NCBI GenBank assembly: GCA_018340805.1
Contig: JACMZG010001908.1
Coordinates: 33,933,414 to 33,997,413 of the forward strand
Length of the DNA: 64,000 nucleotides
Origin: Microvelia longipes
Lineage: Eukaryota > Arthropoda > Insecta > Hemiptera > Veliidae
Reading direction: 5' to 3'
In this document: piece after piece, positions 1-11,613 of the stretch
Numbering within the stretch: the stretch's first letter is position 1
Layout: the number at the start of each line of letters is the position of its first letter
The notes under the pieces: generated by a model
The model's database searches: none
The model's input: the letters and a program-made list of their open reading frames with translations, nothing else
What the model was told of the DNA's origin: nothing
Made by a program: the position numbers and the translations under genes

Positions 1-55
1 GGTGTCAAAGGTCAGTGTATAGACTAACGCTCTAACGACCTCAGCCACAGAGGTG
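1..55 (-). repeat. tRNA-like SINE head (partial, cut by window edge)
   Basis: Read on the minus strand, this stretch contains TGGCTGAGGTCGTTAGAGCG, which resembles a tRNA D-arm with a polymerase III A box. Any B box would lie left of base 1, outside the window. A tRNA-derived SINE is inferred. With half the unit missing, a chance match or a decayed tRNA is possible. Confidence 0.35.
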
Positions 56-59
56 GCTT

Positions 60-300
60 TTGTTTTGTGTGTTTGTTTTGTCTGCCTCCGTGCAGACATT
101 GATTTCGGCACCGGAGGTCCGGGGTGCGCAACCCGGGCTATGCTCTAAGATTTTATGAATAGAATTTGAATTTATATGATTTCGACAACTTTAATTAATT
201 CTTAGAGTGTAGTAGATGCAACCCACCTGAGGTGGTTCCCACAGGGTGAATACCCTGATGGGCCGAATGGCCCATCGGGGCATTTTATTGGGCCGAAAGG
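60..300 (+). repeat. SINE-like repeat with B-box-like segment and tandem hairpins
   Basis: The segment GGAGGTCCGGGGTGCGCAAC folds like a T-arm and resembles a polymerase III B box. About 100 bp further on is CACCTGAGGTGGTTCCCACA. Both landmarks recur in the same order near 59635-59815, which shows a dispersed family. Bases 256-305 hold two strong GC stem-loops, each a GGGCC/GGCCC palindrome, unusual in this AT-rich sequence. No coding potential is seen. Confidence 0.45.
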
Positions 301-509
301 CCCTAAAACAGGCATTTTATTTTTTTTTATATTGACAAATGGATTTCTACCCACTGTCTAGAACTATCAAACTTTTTTTTGCAATAAAAATAAAAATTGC
401 ATTCACCAATAACTGCTACAATTATTTAATGAATTAATGAATCTGGATAAATATGACATTGCTAGAATGACATTACTAAAATTCTAATATAATTAACAGT
501 AAGTATTTT

Positions 510-519
510 ATATATATAT

Positions 520-577
<58 letters not shown>
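510..577. repeat. (AT)n microsatellite
   Basis: An almost pure TA dinucleotide run. An apparent ORF crossing it on the minus strand is an artefact of the repeat. Confidence 0.95.
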
Positions 578-580
<3 letters not shown>

Positions 581-1890
581 GTCTTTTGATTCATCTGAAA
601 ATCCACCGGTTGGTTGGTCTTAGGTAAACTGGGCTGTAGTAGGTAAAAGGGAGAAGAAAAGGAAATAGGCAGGGGCTTGAAGAGAGGTAGATGAGAAGGT
701 TTCATTGTAACCACCACAGATTTATCACAATTGAGAGTTGAGTGAAATGAGTAAAGTCGCTTAGTTCCAGCCAATTTTGTATGGGAGGAGCCTCAACAAA
801 TTAAATCTGAGAGGTAATGCCTCAAAAATCTACCATATGATTATAAAAACATACAAATCCAGCGTGTGATGTCATTCCACCCACCAGTTAGTTGAGCTAA
901 ATTAAAAGACAAGTTGATTGAAAAATAATTTAAAACTTATTTCCGGGTGAATCATCAATGGCATAAATAAATAATTATTGTACAAATTAATAATTAAAAG
1001 CACCTAAAGTTAATATAAATAGCTCTTGAACTTATTGCTGCTTGAACAAAAAAAATTAAAAAAGGAATATGTACAAATAAAGATTGAAACCAGAAGTGAG
1101 AAAAAATGTGTAAGGGAAGCACCATAATTAGTATTAAAATTACTTATCACTTTAAAAAAAATAACAGTTAGGGTGTTTCCCACCCAGTCAACTTTAATCT
1201 TAACAAGTGAATTAATAAACTGTTTTTGAAAACAAGTAAGGGAACACATTGTACACTTTTAATAATAACAATATAGATGAGAAGAGTAAGATAGATGTGC
1301 AAGGTAAGGAAAAAGAAATGTTTCTCCAATATTGTAAATATTCTCTATCTATAGAAAATACATAACATACCATAACATACTCTTTTAATCTTGCAGACAT
1401 TAAATGGCTTGAAAGCAGACTTTAACACAAATAATTTAAATAAATAAAGACTAATCTATTTTTTAAACATCTTTATATATATTTTACAGATCTTGATTTC
1501 AATGAAATAGCTTGAAGACATCCCAAAACTAGAATTTGTTGAAATTAGGTTTTACATAATATTACACTGCAGAGTGATCTTAATATAAATAAAAACCAAA
1601 AAAAAATATATAAACCAGTTAAACTAAAAAAACACAAAAAGTTAGGACAAGAGCTATAACAATACTATTATCAGAGTCATGGACAGATAATTATATTATT
1701 AAAAAATTAAGTTTTTTCCAATATTTCAAAAAAGTAGTTAAATAAATATCTAAATGAAATTAATATTTTGTATAAGAATGTGTTATGTATTAACACCACT
1801 GGGTCAGATATGAAAGCCTTCTTCTTCTATCATAATAAATAAAGGTGAGCAGTATGAATATAGATTATTTATAAAATCATGTGTCTCATA
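578..1890. other. AT-rich stretch beyond the 3' end of the syntaxin gene
   Basis: No conserved coding frame, RNA gene or clear repeat boundary was recognised. The right part should hold the 3' UTR of the minus-strand syntaxin gene, whose stop is at 1891-1893. I cannot fix its poly(A) site. Confidence 0.5.
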
Positions 1891-4800
1891 TTAATGACTC
1901 TGCCATACAATAAGCAAAATCACAGAAAGCAAAACTACTCCTAAAATAGTATAGATGAAACACATTTTTTTCCTTGCTTTGTTCTGTAAAATAAATTAAA
2001 ATGAAGATTTACTACAAAAAATTAAAAAGTTTTTAAATTGTGGATGTTGCAGACAGCAAATAAAGTGTTTTATGTTTGCTGATGCAACATACCTTCTAAG
2101 AGATCAGATAAGATTTGACAAGATGAGAATTAATTTTACAACAAATTTGTAACACTAGTTAAACTAAAATTCAAGCTCTTAGCAAATTTCCAAAGGAAAA
2201 ATAAGCTATAAAAAGCTATTATAGATCTATGATGACCTATGAGCTATGATAGCTATATTGATAGCTAATTAGACCTATAATAGCAATTAAAAACTCTGAA
2301 AGAGAAAATTCCCCAAAACACCCAAGTGTTACATTTTGGCTTGAGATTAGCTTACTGCTGCTTTAGCAAACAAAAGACTGCAACATTTTTATTAAGAAAT
2401 TTGTGCAAAATGTTAGATATCAGGACTCTTTTATCCATTTATTTCTTCTCTAAACTCCCACACTAAACACGTCTGTTGTAAACTTGGGTCCATAATGTTT
2501 ACAACACATATATTCTCTAAATACATTGCCATATTTAGTTATTTACAATATCCTTATTTAAGTTCATCATAATGATAACCCCATAAACAAAAATTCGTAT
2601 GCAATGCTGAAAATAAGATGAAACTTGGAACATTTGTTGGTCTTATATCCATTTGTTGACGACTACATCCATGCCAAATTTCATATCTATCAAATGGTTT
2701 TTTCTAAATTTGTGCTGAGTCATTAATGACGTTATATAACAATTATTTTCAGGATGGCACACTCTATAATTACCCATGGAGCTACTCTGACAAACACACA
2801 CAGACAGCTTTGTTAAAGCAATTTAGGAGGAACACCTGAATCAGATAATTCAGGTAAAATTCCAATTTTTTTATACCAAACACAATACTTTTCTAATATA
2901 ACTAGGATATATAAATAAGGAAAAGTAAAAATGGTCATGTGGAACAATTCCCACAACTATCTCAAAAATATGTTATCTTAAGTTTCTAATAAAAAACAAA
3001 AAAAGGCAAAAAATATACTTACGGCATGTAGATTGGCCTGTCTAAGATGAGTAGTTCCCATACCAACAGATATTTCAGTACTTTCTACATATGCTTCTAT
3101 ACTGTCTACTAATTCACCTTGCTGGTGAACCATTGAACCAAGTTCTTTGAATATCAAGTTAACATCATTTATATCTCTCTAAATGTAAAGAAAAATTTGT
3201 TAAATCAAAAAAACAGAGTAAATACAATATTAAGTAGGCAGAGGGTACATCGGTTAATTAGAACTTAATTCTAATAATTTAGTTTTATTAAATATGTATA
3301 AATTTTTTTTATAAAAAACTAATTTCAAAACAAGGCATAATTTGGCCCTTGGTTTTAATACCATAGTTTTATCTTAAAAGATGTCACAACAAGTATGTTA
3401 TGTTAAAAATAATGGCAATTTGTTAAAAATAATACAAATTTTTATTTCACTATAATTATCCAATCATTTTTGTGGCTATCTTCAAATCATTTTACTGTCT
3501 TCATATAAAAATTGCTTACAAATATTTAATAAAAACTATTAATAAAAAAACATTTATATTAATAGTTTATATTTATATTGTTTTCAGAAAACATTTCTGA
3601 AAACAAAAGATGGATATTGTCTGAGATGGTTTTTATGTAAAATCGATGTTTCTTTAACAGCCTCTAATAGCATAAATGTTAGTGATTAATTTATAGTAAA
3701 CAGTAAATTAATTAAAACTTTGATTATTACTTCTAATTGCATGATGGCTTCTTCTTGTTGAGCAACAAGTTGTAAGTTTTGCTCTTCTTGCTGAAGCATG
3801 GCCATGGTCTGTTTCTGTTTTTGACTAGTATCTTGTAATTCCAATAGGGTATTATCTAAACAAGAGACAAAAAACAATCATATTACATTGCTCCCAATCA
3901 TGGAACGAGTCGTCTCTACCTATCGGTTTAAATATTACACGAGCAACATATAAGCTAGCGTGTTCACAAAAAATGTGCTCATTTATTTATATAAATATCT
4001 AGAGAAATGTCATAGCCTCAGATAAGTTTGAGAGTTGGTAATTAAAAAACATCACACCATCATTAAAAAGACTGTTTATAAAACAAATATTTTTATGAAT
4101 TATTTAAAACCCTAAAGTGACACTTTAAGCTATGTGACGGCTTTGAGCTATGTTAAGTTTAGCTTAAGTGACCGCGTAATTCGATACTCCGTAATCAATT
4201 AACCCTAAAATTGTATCATTTATTCCCCTTAAAGGACTTGATTTTTGTGCTAGGTTTCACTAAAATTGGATAAGCAATTTCTTTCAATACGGCCATTAGT
4301 GCAAGATATCTAAATGTTAGTTGGTTACAAAAAGTAAAAAAATATACAATATTGTAACAAAAACAACTAACTTAATCAAAGATAATTATATGACACACTG
4401 CTAAAATCATTTGACAGCGTGGGAAAATATTGTGAGGGAGCCAATGAGGTTATTCCTCAATTTCAAATCAGGCCAACCATATTTGTTCCTCAACACTATT
4501 TATCTACAATGTCAACTGATTTTAGCCATGGGTCGTATTATAACACCTAATAATGACTTTTAAGTAAATGAGAATACTATTCATCTCACCAAAGGGGTCA
4601 TGATGGGATGAAGGAGGTGGAGGAAGAGTGGCATTGGCCCTATTTTTCATAGCTTCTTCTTTTTCTTTACTGCAAGCAAGCCTCTGAGCTTCTTGAAAAG
4701 CACTTAGAGTAGTAGTGAACTCTTCAGTCAGTCTTTCCTTCTGCATTTTACATTCTCTCTGTTCACTTTGAGATGGGGGTAAAGGGATGCTAGCTAAATC

Positions 4801-7800
4801 CTTCAAACTGGAACTTGTATCTTTTGCTAAATTATTTGTATAATGTTGGATTTGATGTCTGAATTTTTTAACAAAAACAACAAATAATTAATACCATATT
4901 AATAACATTAAGATAATAACTATGTAAAACATTATGATAGAGGGAGGATACAAGAGCTCTTATAGTGGCAGGTTGGCTTCGTACCACAATGGTACTTTGG
5001 TGATGCCATTTTATTTATTTTTCATAGTAATGATTTGCATTATTAGTAATTATTATGTGCATTTTTTTACTATATTGTCTTAAATTAGATAAAATTAATT
5101 TAATGTTTTATCAACCTCATTTATTCTTTAATTATCTGTGTCGTAAAAAATGATTTACTGTCTTGTCACAGATAATTCCTGCCATTTGTAGAGTGGATTT
5201 TAAATTTCATGCGCAGAAAAAAGTTTTAGAGGGATGGGAAGTTTCTAGTCTTTGCAGAGTAGGGGAAAGTACCATAATGGCACTTAATGGAAATAGTCAC
5301 GCTACCAGATAGTATCTACCCTTATAGTCCAGGAGCCAGGATTAAAAAATGTGACTCCTTTTGTAGTACTTCAAACCAATTTTTTCAGAAAATACACCTT
5401 AAATTATGAAGTAAAAGCATAGACTGCTTATCCAAAGTAGAGCCCTTCATATGAATGCGCTCACTCAAAATATTAGAATATCGCACAAATCCCAGTTTGC
5501 TTGCAATAAGTGGTTCCCTGTAGGTTATGTGCAAAACATGAAGATTTCATTCTTTAAAGCTGATAAAATGTTCTATAAAACGAGTGTTTTTCGTCAAAAT
5601 CGGAAAACTACAACTAAAGTAATGACATTTGTTATGGGGACAAAAAAATGTACAAAAGGCCAATTATTTTTTCAAAGATATGCGCTGACTTTGCAAAAAT
5701 TAGCCATTTTGTAAGAGCCATAACTTTAGTTGTAGTCATTCGACTTAGATGATTAAACACTCGTTTTACAGAATTTATCAGCTTTAAAAAATTATCTTTC
5801 CATGTTTTGCACACGACCCACAGGGAACCACTTACTTCAAGAAAATTGAATGCGGTTTTATAAAATTTTGAGCATGCACAATCATATGAACAGCTCTGCT
5901 TTGGATAGGCAGACTATGTTTTTTCTTCATAATTTAAGGTATATTTTCTGAAAAAAATGGTTTGAAGTAGTACAAAATGAGTCACATTTTTCAGGTCCGG
6001 CTCTTAGATTATTATTACTGTGCTATTCTACTCAAGTCCTCTCTCGAGTACTATAAATGTCTTAGACCATAAAATATATTATTTAGACGATAAAATAGAG
6101 CTAATAATAATCTTTTAAAATACTTTTTACATTGAGATTTAAAAAGTAAATAAAAATAATGTTTCATACTAACAAAAATAAATTACTATATCCCCATCCA
6201 CCAAAGAACCAGTTAACAAAATCAGTATAGAGAGGCATTCTATCCCTTTCCCAACAGGGCCAGTAGACAGCCATAAAAAATCACCGGAATGTGTCAGTAC
6301 TGGTACATATTCTATTCCTTCCTCCGAAGGACCTGTTAAACCCCTTTCAAAAATCAGTAAAGGGGAGGCATTCTACTCCTTTCCTCAAAGGAGTACCAAA
6401 ACATTTTTTCCCTAGCTGATTTTGTAAGGCTGTAAAGTGAAAAAATTATTAGAATATTTTAAAGGGACTTGCCAGCAGTATGAAAACCTCAAATTTGAAT
6501 AATAATGTTTAAAAACAATACAAATTACATCGGTAGCAAATTAAGAATTTTCTTTTAGATTAATATTAATAATATTTTTGTCCCAAATAAATTATGAATA
6601 ATAATGAATACATAATTATAATATTTAGTCAATAAAATTAATTTGGTAAAGTGATTAAACTTACAATTTCGCTCTTAATTCTGAAGTATCCTGAGGAGTT
6701 CCTAGAAGATTCACCATTTTTTTCATGGACAACACTAAAAGAGTAAACATTACAAAACTTCAATAAGGCTTACAATTTAATAAAAAAAAAGTTAACTTTT
6801 AAATAAGAACATACATGAATAAGGACATTAATAGATCTAAAAACTAAACAAATTATAATGGATGAATAGACACATTTTGGTTCTTAATCGACACATCTAC
6901 CCTGTTTAAGTCAACTACAAGGAGCTTAAATAACCAATTATTCATTTGGCAATCGTATTCCTAGTACAGCAATCAGATTGCAAACTGTGTTTTTCTATGG
7001 TAACTTTTGAACTTCACATTGGAGCATATCATGATATGGACCTTTTAAAAAACTACCTTACATTTTTGATACCAGAAATTCCACACAGAGCTATTGTTTG
7101 AAACACAAAACTACTTGTACTCCTTATGAACATATGGAACACTAGAATACATCACCCCAACTGAGCTTTGCCCAAAAATTGGTATCTACTCCCACCAAGA
7201 CGACTACCAGGAGCTTGAATATCCAATTATTTTATGGCAATGGTCTATCTTTCTAGTATAGTCATCATATTTTCACCAAATTAGAGCATACCATGATATA
7301 AACCTTTTCAAAAACTACACTACTTGCTAAAAAACACAAACTACTACACTAAATAAAACTGCTTTTACCCATAATAACTACCCAAAAATTTCTAGTACAT
7401 ATAAGTACAACTATAAATTTAAGTGTTTAAGTTCTTTGGTTTTGAGGAATTGATGGAATGTTGTAATATTGGTATGCAATTTTTCTAGAGGTAGTGATGT
7501 TTTCAAAAAGGTCTGTATTGTGGTATACTCCATCTTGAAGCTAAAAGTTAAGCCCACTTATCAAAGTTATCCAAGAAATAAACTGTTGGGCAATCTGATT
7601 GCCATACTAAGACGATAGCCAAAATAATAATTGGTTAAAGCCCCTGGTAGTAGACATAAAGGGAGTAAAAAACAATTTTTTGGTAATATTTCTCACCCAG
7701 GGTGAAGTTTAAGAATTTCACCAGCCTGAAAATAAGAACTCCATTGCTTATAAGGCGTAAATTTTTTAAGGAAAATGCTCAGATAACTTAAGAGGGAAAA

Positions 7801-9165
7801 TGTTCTCTTAGTTTTCAAATGGAAAGTTAAATTAATGCTAAAACATTAATTTAGCATCAAATCAATTTTTGTAACTGTCTATTGAATATATTAATTTCAC
7901 AAATAAACTGATTGTACAGATGAACTTATCACCCTCATAATTCTTCAAAAATCCCCTCAAACAACTCTATGTCATAACCCTTTAACTTTTTAAAATTTTA
8001 ATTTAATCAAAACTGACCAACATTTTTGAGGGGAGTGTGTTCACTTGACATTCTAGCCAGTTATACTTGTGATTTATCAATATTAAAGACAGTGTTCCGA
8101 CTCCCACGGCCCTGAGCACATTCTGCCACTAATAGTTCCTCTAAAAATAAGCATAGCAGTACCACATATCCCTCCACCATTTTAATTTTCATCAGATATA
8201 AGAATTTTTTCCAGCAGCTTTTTTTAATTGGTTTATATAGCGCTTAGTACACAAATTTTCTTTAAATAGATATTATTTTTAACCGGATATTACAGTTTTG
8301 TATTTTCCACGGACTACATAATGGTGTTCTTTTCTTAAAGCTCAAGTGAATAATAAAATTACTCCCAACTTTCTATGTTTAGGATAGGATGTCAAAAATG
8401 AACATAAATTACTTGGGATATATATTTATTTACAAGTGAAAACAGACACTAGGCCCAAATATAGCACAAGTATCCTTTTTTGGTGAGAAAGACCTATTTT
8501 TGAAAACATGCTGCGCCTCTTAGAAAACCTGGGCTAATTTTGTTAGGAAAGGCCAAAGTTAAATAGTCTTTAAGAGGGTCTAAGAAATGTTTAAAAACAT
8601 TAAAATGGCGCTCTTTGTCGACCAATGCTTAGCAACAGATATAAATCAACAAAGAAGGATTTGCAGCACAGTAGTTAAACTAGATTTCCCCTTGATTGAA
8701 AGCTAGTCCATCTCACCCATAGAGAAAAAGGTAGGAGTCGGAAAATGGTCTCTATGCCGTCCCCTCACTTTTACATCACTTTACTTCTACATAGTTCCTA
8801 CAGAATGTTTAAATAGAGAGTTTAGTGAACTATATAAAAATTGTAGTAAGTGTTGACTTAGTTAATACGGTTACGTATAACAAGTTTTCCTACCACCAAG
8901 GAATGAAACTCTATCCTGTAACTTATCTTTAGAGTTATTACCTACTTGTATTCCATTTTACATAAGATTAATTGAGTAAGCATATAATTACAAGCTGCAA
9001 AGCAAATTAATAAGAAAATAATTAAACAAACAATCCAGACTTACCATTTTGTTTTATTTTCTGTATACTTGATCCAACAGAGGAAGCGATTTTGTGAAAA
9101 TCTTTTTTCTCCATTCCATTATTTTGGTACGAATTATAACCACCGTCAAAAAAGTTAGAACTCAT
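1891..9165 (-). CDS. Syx7: Syntaxin-7/12-like endosomal t-SNARE (Qa-SNARE)
   Basis: Six coding exons (minus strand, 5' to 3'): 9165-9045, 6734-6665, 4858-4590, 3855-3731, 3178-3023, 1983-1891. They join in frame to 834 nt, 277 aa plus stop. The product matches animal syntaxin-7/12: an N-terminal IQKIKQN/GTPQDTSELR stretch, then YTNNLAK and a KMQKERLTEEF block of the Habc region. The SNARE helix spans about residues 186-253, with the zero-layer glutamine at Q215 in HQQGELVDSIEA. A tail-anchor membrane helix lies at about 254-274, with only three residues after it. Family knowledge: this SNARE drives early/late endosome and lysosome fusion (Drosophila Syx7/avalanche). All introns are GT-AG. The start is the first ATG of the family N-terminus, in an A-rich context. 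Introns carry a MITE and two inverted-repeat elements. STX7 versus STX12 cannot be separated, because insects usually have one gene for both. Confidence 0.95.
2600..2930 (-). repeat. 5S-type dispersed repeat family, copy 1 (5' part only)
   Basis: This copy ends in the family signature GGAAAAGTAAAA. It shares the blocks 'GCTGATAATAAGATGAAACT', 'GCTGAGTCATTA' and a CA-rich ACACACAGACAG tract with ten other copies in the window. It lies in the last syntaxin intron and lacks the 5S-like part. Confidence 0.75.
4386..4543. mobile_element. MITE family 'TTATAATACGA', copy 1
   Basis: An element of about 158 bp with terminal inverted repeats that contain a CAGTTGACAG-like core near each end. It matches copies at 34727-34906 and 58201-58365, including the shared middle with GGGAAAATA and GAGCCAATGAGG. 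It carries no coding sequence, so it is non-autonomous. It lies in the syntaxin intron just upstream (plus-strand left) of exon 3. Confidence 0.8.
5328..6008. mobile_element. Foldback element with ~330-bp inverted arms
   Basis: The left arm (from AGGAGCCAGG, then AATGTGACTC and GTAGTACTTCAAACCA) is repeated in reverse complement to GAGTCACATTTTTCAGGTCC at the right end. The arms cover nearly the whole element, leaving only a short loop near 5640-5700. ORFs seen on both strands are mirror images of the arms and not genes. It sits inside a syntaxin intron and could form a long RNA hairpin in the pre-mRNA. Confidence 0.85.
6876..7682. mobile_element. Inverted-repeat element, 'GGTATCTAC' family, copy 1
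   Basis: The left side (ACACATCTACCC, CAAGGAGCTTAAATAACCAA, GCAATCAGATTGC) returns in reverse complement at the right side (GCAATCTGATTGCC, AATTGGTTAAAGCCCCTGG, TAGTAGACATAAAGGG). A further internal part (AAAAATTGGTATCTACTCCC at 7175) is shared with the element at 51928-53582, so both appear to belong to one family. It lies in syntaxin intron 1. No transposase frame was found. Confidence 0.65.
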
Positions 9166-10249
9166 TTTTCTAATACTTAATTTACAACAATAGACACAAC
9201 AAAATACTATTAAAATCAAACTTTATTTCGAATTCTTTTCATGAGAAAAATAAACAACTATTTAATCTTTAGTCTTGGAATGTACAGATAACACCTTTGT
9301 CTTAAAAGAGTCGACGACTTCGCAGAGATGCCTTAGAAAACTCTTACATCAATATGATATGATGATTTGACTTAAAATATCTTAGTATTTAAAGAAAACA
9401 CTACCAGAGATTTCTATAAAACATAATTAAATTATAAATATTGATTACATAACAAAACAAAACTTATTCCGATAAATTAGCAGAAAATATTCGCAATTTG
9501 ACATTGCTGTTTAATGATTGTTTCGAAATAGAACGCGTACGTTCCCCAGCATAAGCGGCTGGTAATCACACACTGATTAACCAAATCTGATTCTACCCAC
9601 TTAACATTATTGACACTCTTTATTAAACAAACACAAGAACATAATTTAAAAAAATAATTTTATTTCAACACTAGAAGAAGTAAAATATCCAAATATATTA
9701 TTCTTGACGGAAGATTAGTTATCTCGTCAGCTGAAGCAGCTATTTACAAAAAAGGGATTGACTACACAGTTTTGTATTACACAAAAAATTGTTTAAAGTT
9801 AAACAAAGATAAGTATTGTTCAACGAATATTGCTGAATCAGGGGTTTGTAACAGAGATAATAAAACCTAAACGGATAGTACCTTGTTTTAAGTCAAAAGT
9901 CAAGAACAAATACGTTTAGGTTTTGCTCCGTTAAGGTATTTTAGGACGAATACCTTAAACGAAAAACTCGTATCTACTGCCAACCAAACTGTAGGTTTTT
10001 AAAAAACTTTTTTTGATGATAGAGAAGGTTGTAAGCAAAAAAACAAGCAAACGGCCTCAGCCGTTTAAATGCCACGCGGCATCAGCGCTTCGGACCTTTA
10101 TATAAGTTCCTTGCTTTGTGCATCCCACGCCTACTTGAGACCACTTCGTTGTTCTACTATTTTAGTTCATCATATTACTTGATCATACAAGCAGCATACT
10201 ACCACGATAATGAAATAAACTTATTTCCAAATGTATTACTAAATAAATC
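9166..10249. other. 5' flank of the syntaxin gene; no further gene recognised
   Basis: This should contain the syntaxin promoter and 5' UTR. Visible structure: an inverted pair AAAACCTAAACG near 9862 and CGTTTAGGTTTT near 9917, and small GC hairpins near 10050 (AACGGCCTCAGCCGTT, ATGCCACGCGGCAT). I do not assign a function to these. Confidence 0.4.
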
Positions 10250-10465
10250 TGTTGCGGGGTATCTCGGAATCGCTTCGCTCGTCCTCAAATAGTATATATA
10301 CACTCGTTTCATCTCCAGCAATCACCCATACATATATTAGAGGCATTAGAATGAAACTTAGTATACTTGTTTATCATTTAAAGAATACATTTAGCACAAC
10401 TAGAACTAAAAATCAATTTATATGCATGATTTCAACTCTTTGGCATAAACACATTGGGAGCTAAT
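10250..10465 (-). repeat. 5S-type dispersed repeat family, copy 2 (degraded)
   Basis: Reverse orientation. It starts with the family 3' block (GGTATCTCGGAATCGCTTCG, CTCGTCCTCAAATAGT) and then a box-C remnant AATCACCCATAC, which is the reverse complement of a degraded 5S internal control region. It ends in ACTCTTTGGCATAAACAC. An ORF across it is not a gene. Confidence 0.6.
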
Positions 10466-11613
10466 ATGAAAACCTAAGAAAACAAAGACATATTATGATG
10501 GTCAACTTGGTTTTTAATCAACATAGGATATAACCGTCGAGTCATAATTAAAAAATATACTTACTTGAAACAAAGCGAATTAAGGCTTTTTATTACTATT
10601 TTATCTTCATTTTTATGCAGATTGTATTTTTTAAATTGTTCACTTCTAATCACATCACCCAATCACAATAAACTGGCCACCGTAATGCTATGAATTTATT
10701 AAAACGCCTTTACCACATTAACACTAACTTGAAAAACTTAAATTTCATTACTATTTAACTATTAAAACATATAGCGATTCAAATATATTATTATTTAGAA
10801 ATAATATTTTTCTCACTTATTTTAGAACAAGAATAATTATTTCTTCTTAATTATAAATCAATATTATAATTTTATAAGCCATAAGTATTTTTTTTTGCCC
10901 TGTCATTTGCATACTCCAGTTGGCAAAACTGATAAATTTATAATAAGGCGCGGTCGAATATCCACGGCCTTCTAGATCCCTTTGGGCATCGGATCACCAA
11001 CAAACTTTTTGTTATTATTGATTATTATGGTAAATTTTCGAGGTGCGTTAGTTTTTTTCAAAATTTTCAGTAATTAGCCTCATTTGTGATAAATGAAGCC
11101 TATTTCCGTTATCTAGAATGTTGTACGCTCACTACGAGCCATCAAGCTTAAGTTTTACGTTCGTATTATTAAAGTTACAGGTGTTTTAAGTTAGGTGAAA
11201 AACTGTGGTTTTAAAGGACTGTTTGTTTACTTTAGTTCCGTTTAAATATTTCACTTATTATTGGTAATTGGTTCAAGTTATTATTATTTCATTAATCTGC
11301 ACGCTCTTTTGGTTAATTTCAAAGAGTATTTACATTCACTCAACGATTTATTTTTAATCTAACTTGGTACATACATGACTAATGTTAGACGTCAATGTTA
11401 TCTACCTGATTTGTGTTCAAATTTTGAATGTATTCATGAAAATTAGTACAAATTGTTATTAATTGCAATCAAGTTGATCCTACAATCTCATATCAGCAGT
11501 GGCGGACTGAGCCATATAGACCCAAGGAGGGTTTTACATAAAAGAGCCCCAACCTACATCTCAAGGGGTCCAATATGGGGTATTAATGATTATAACAAGC
11601 TTAATTTAATTAA

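Noticed and set aside
5451..5814. Two opposite-strand small ORFs with similar peptides
   Set aside because: They mirror each other because they lie on the two arms of the foldback element; no homology or start context supports coding.
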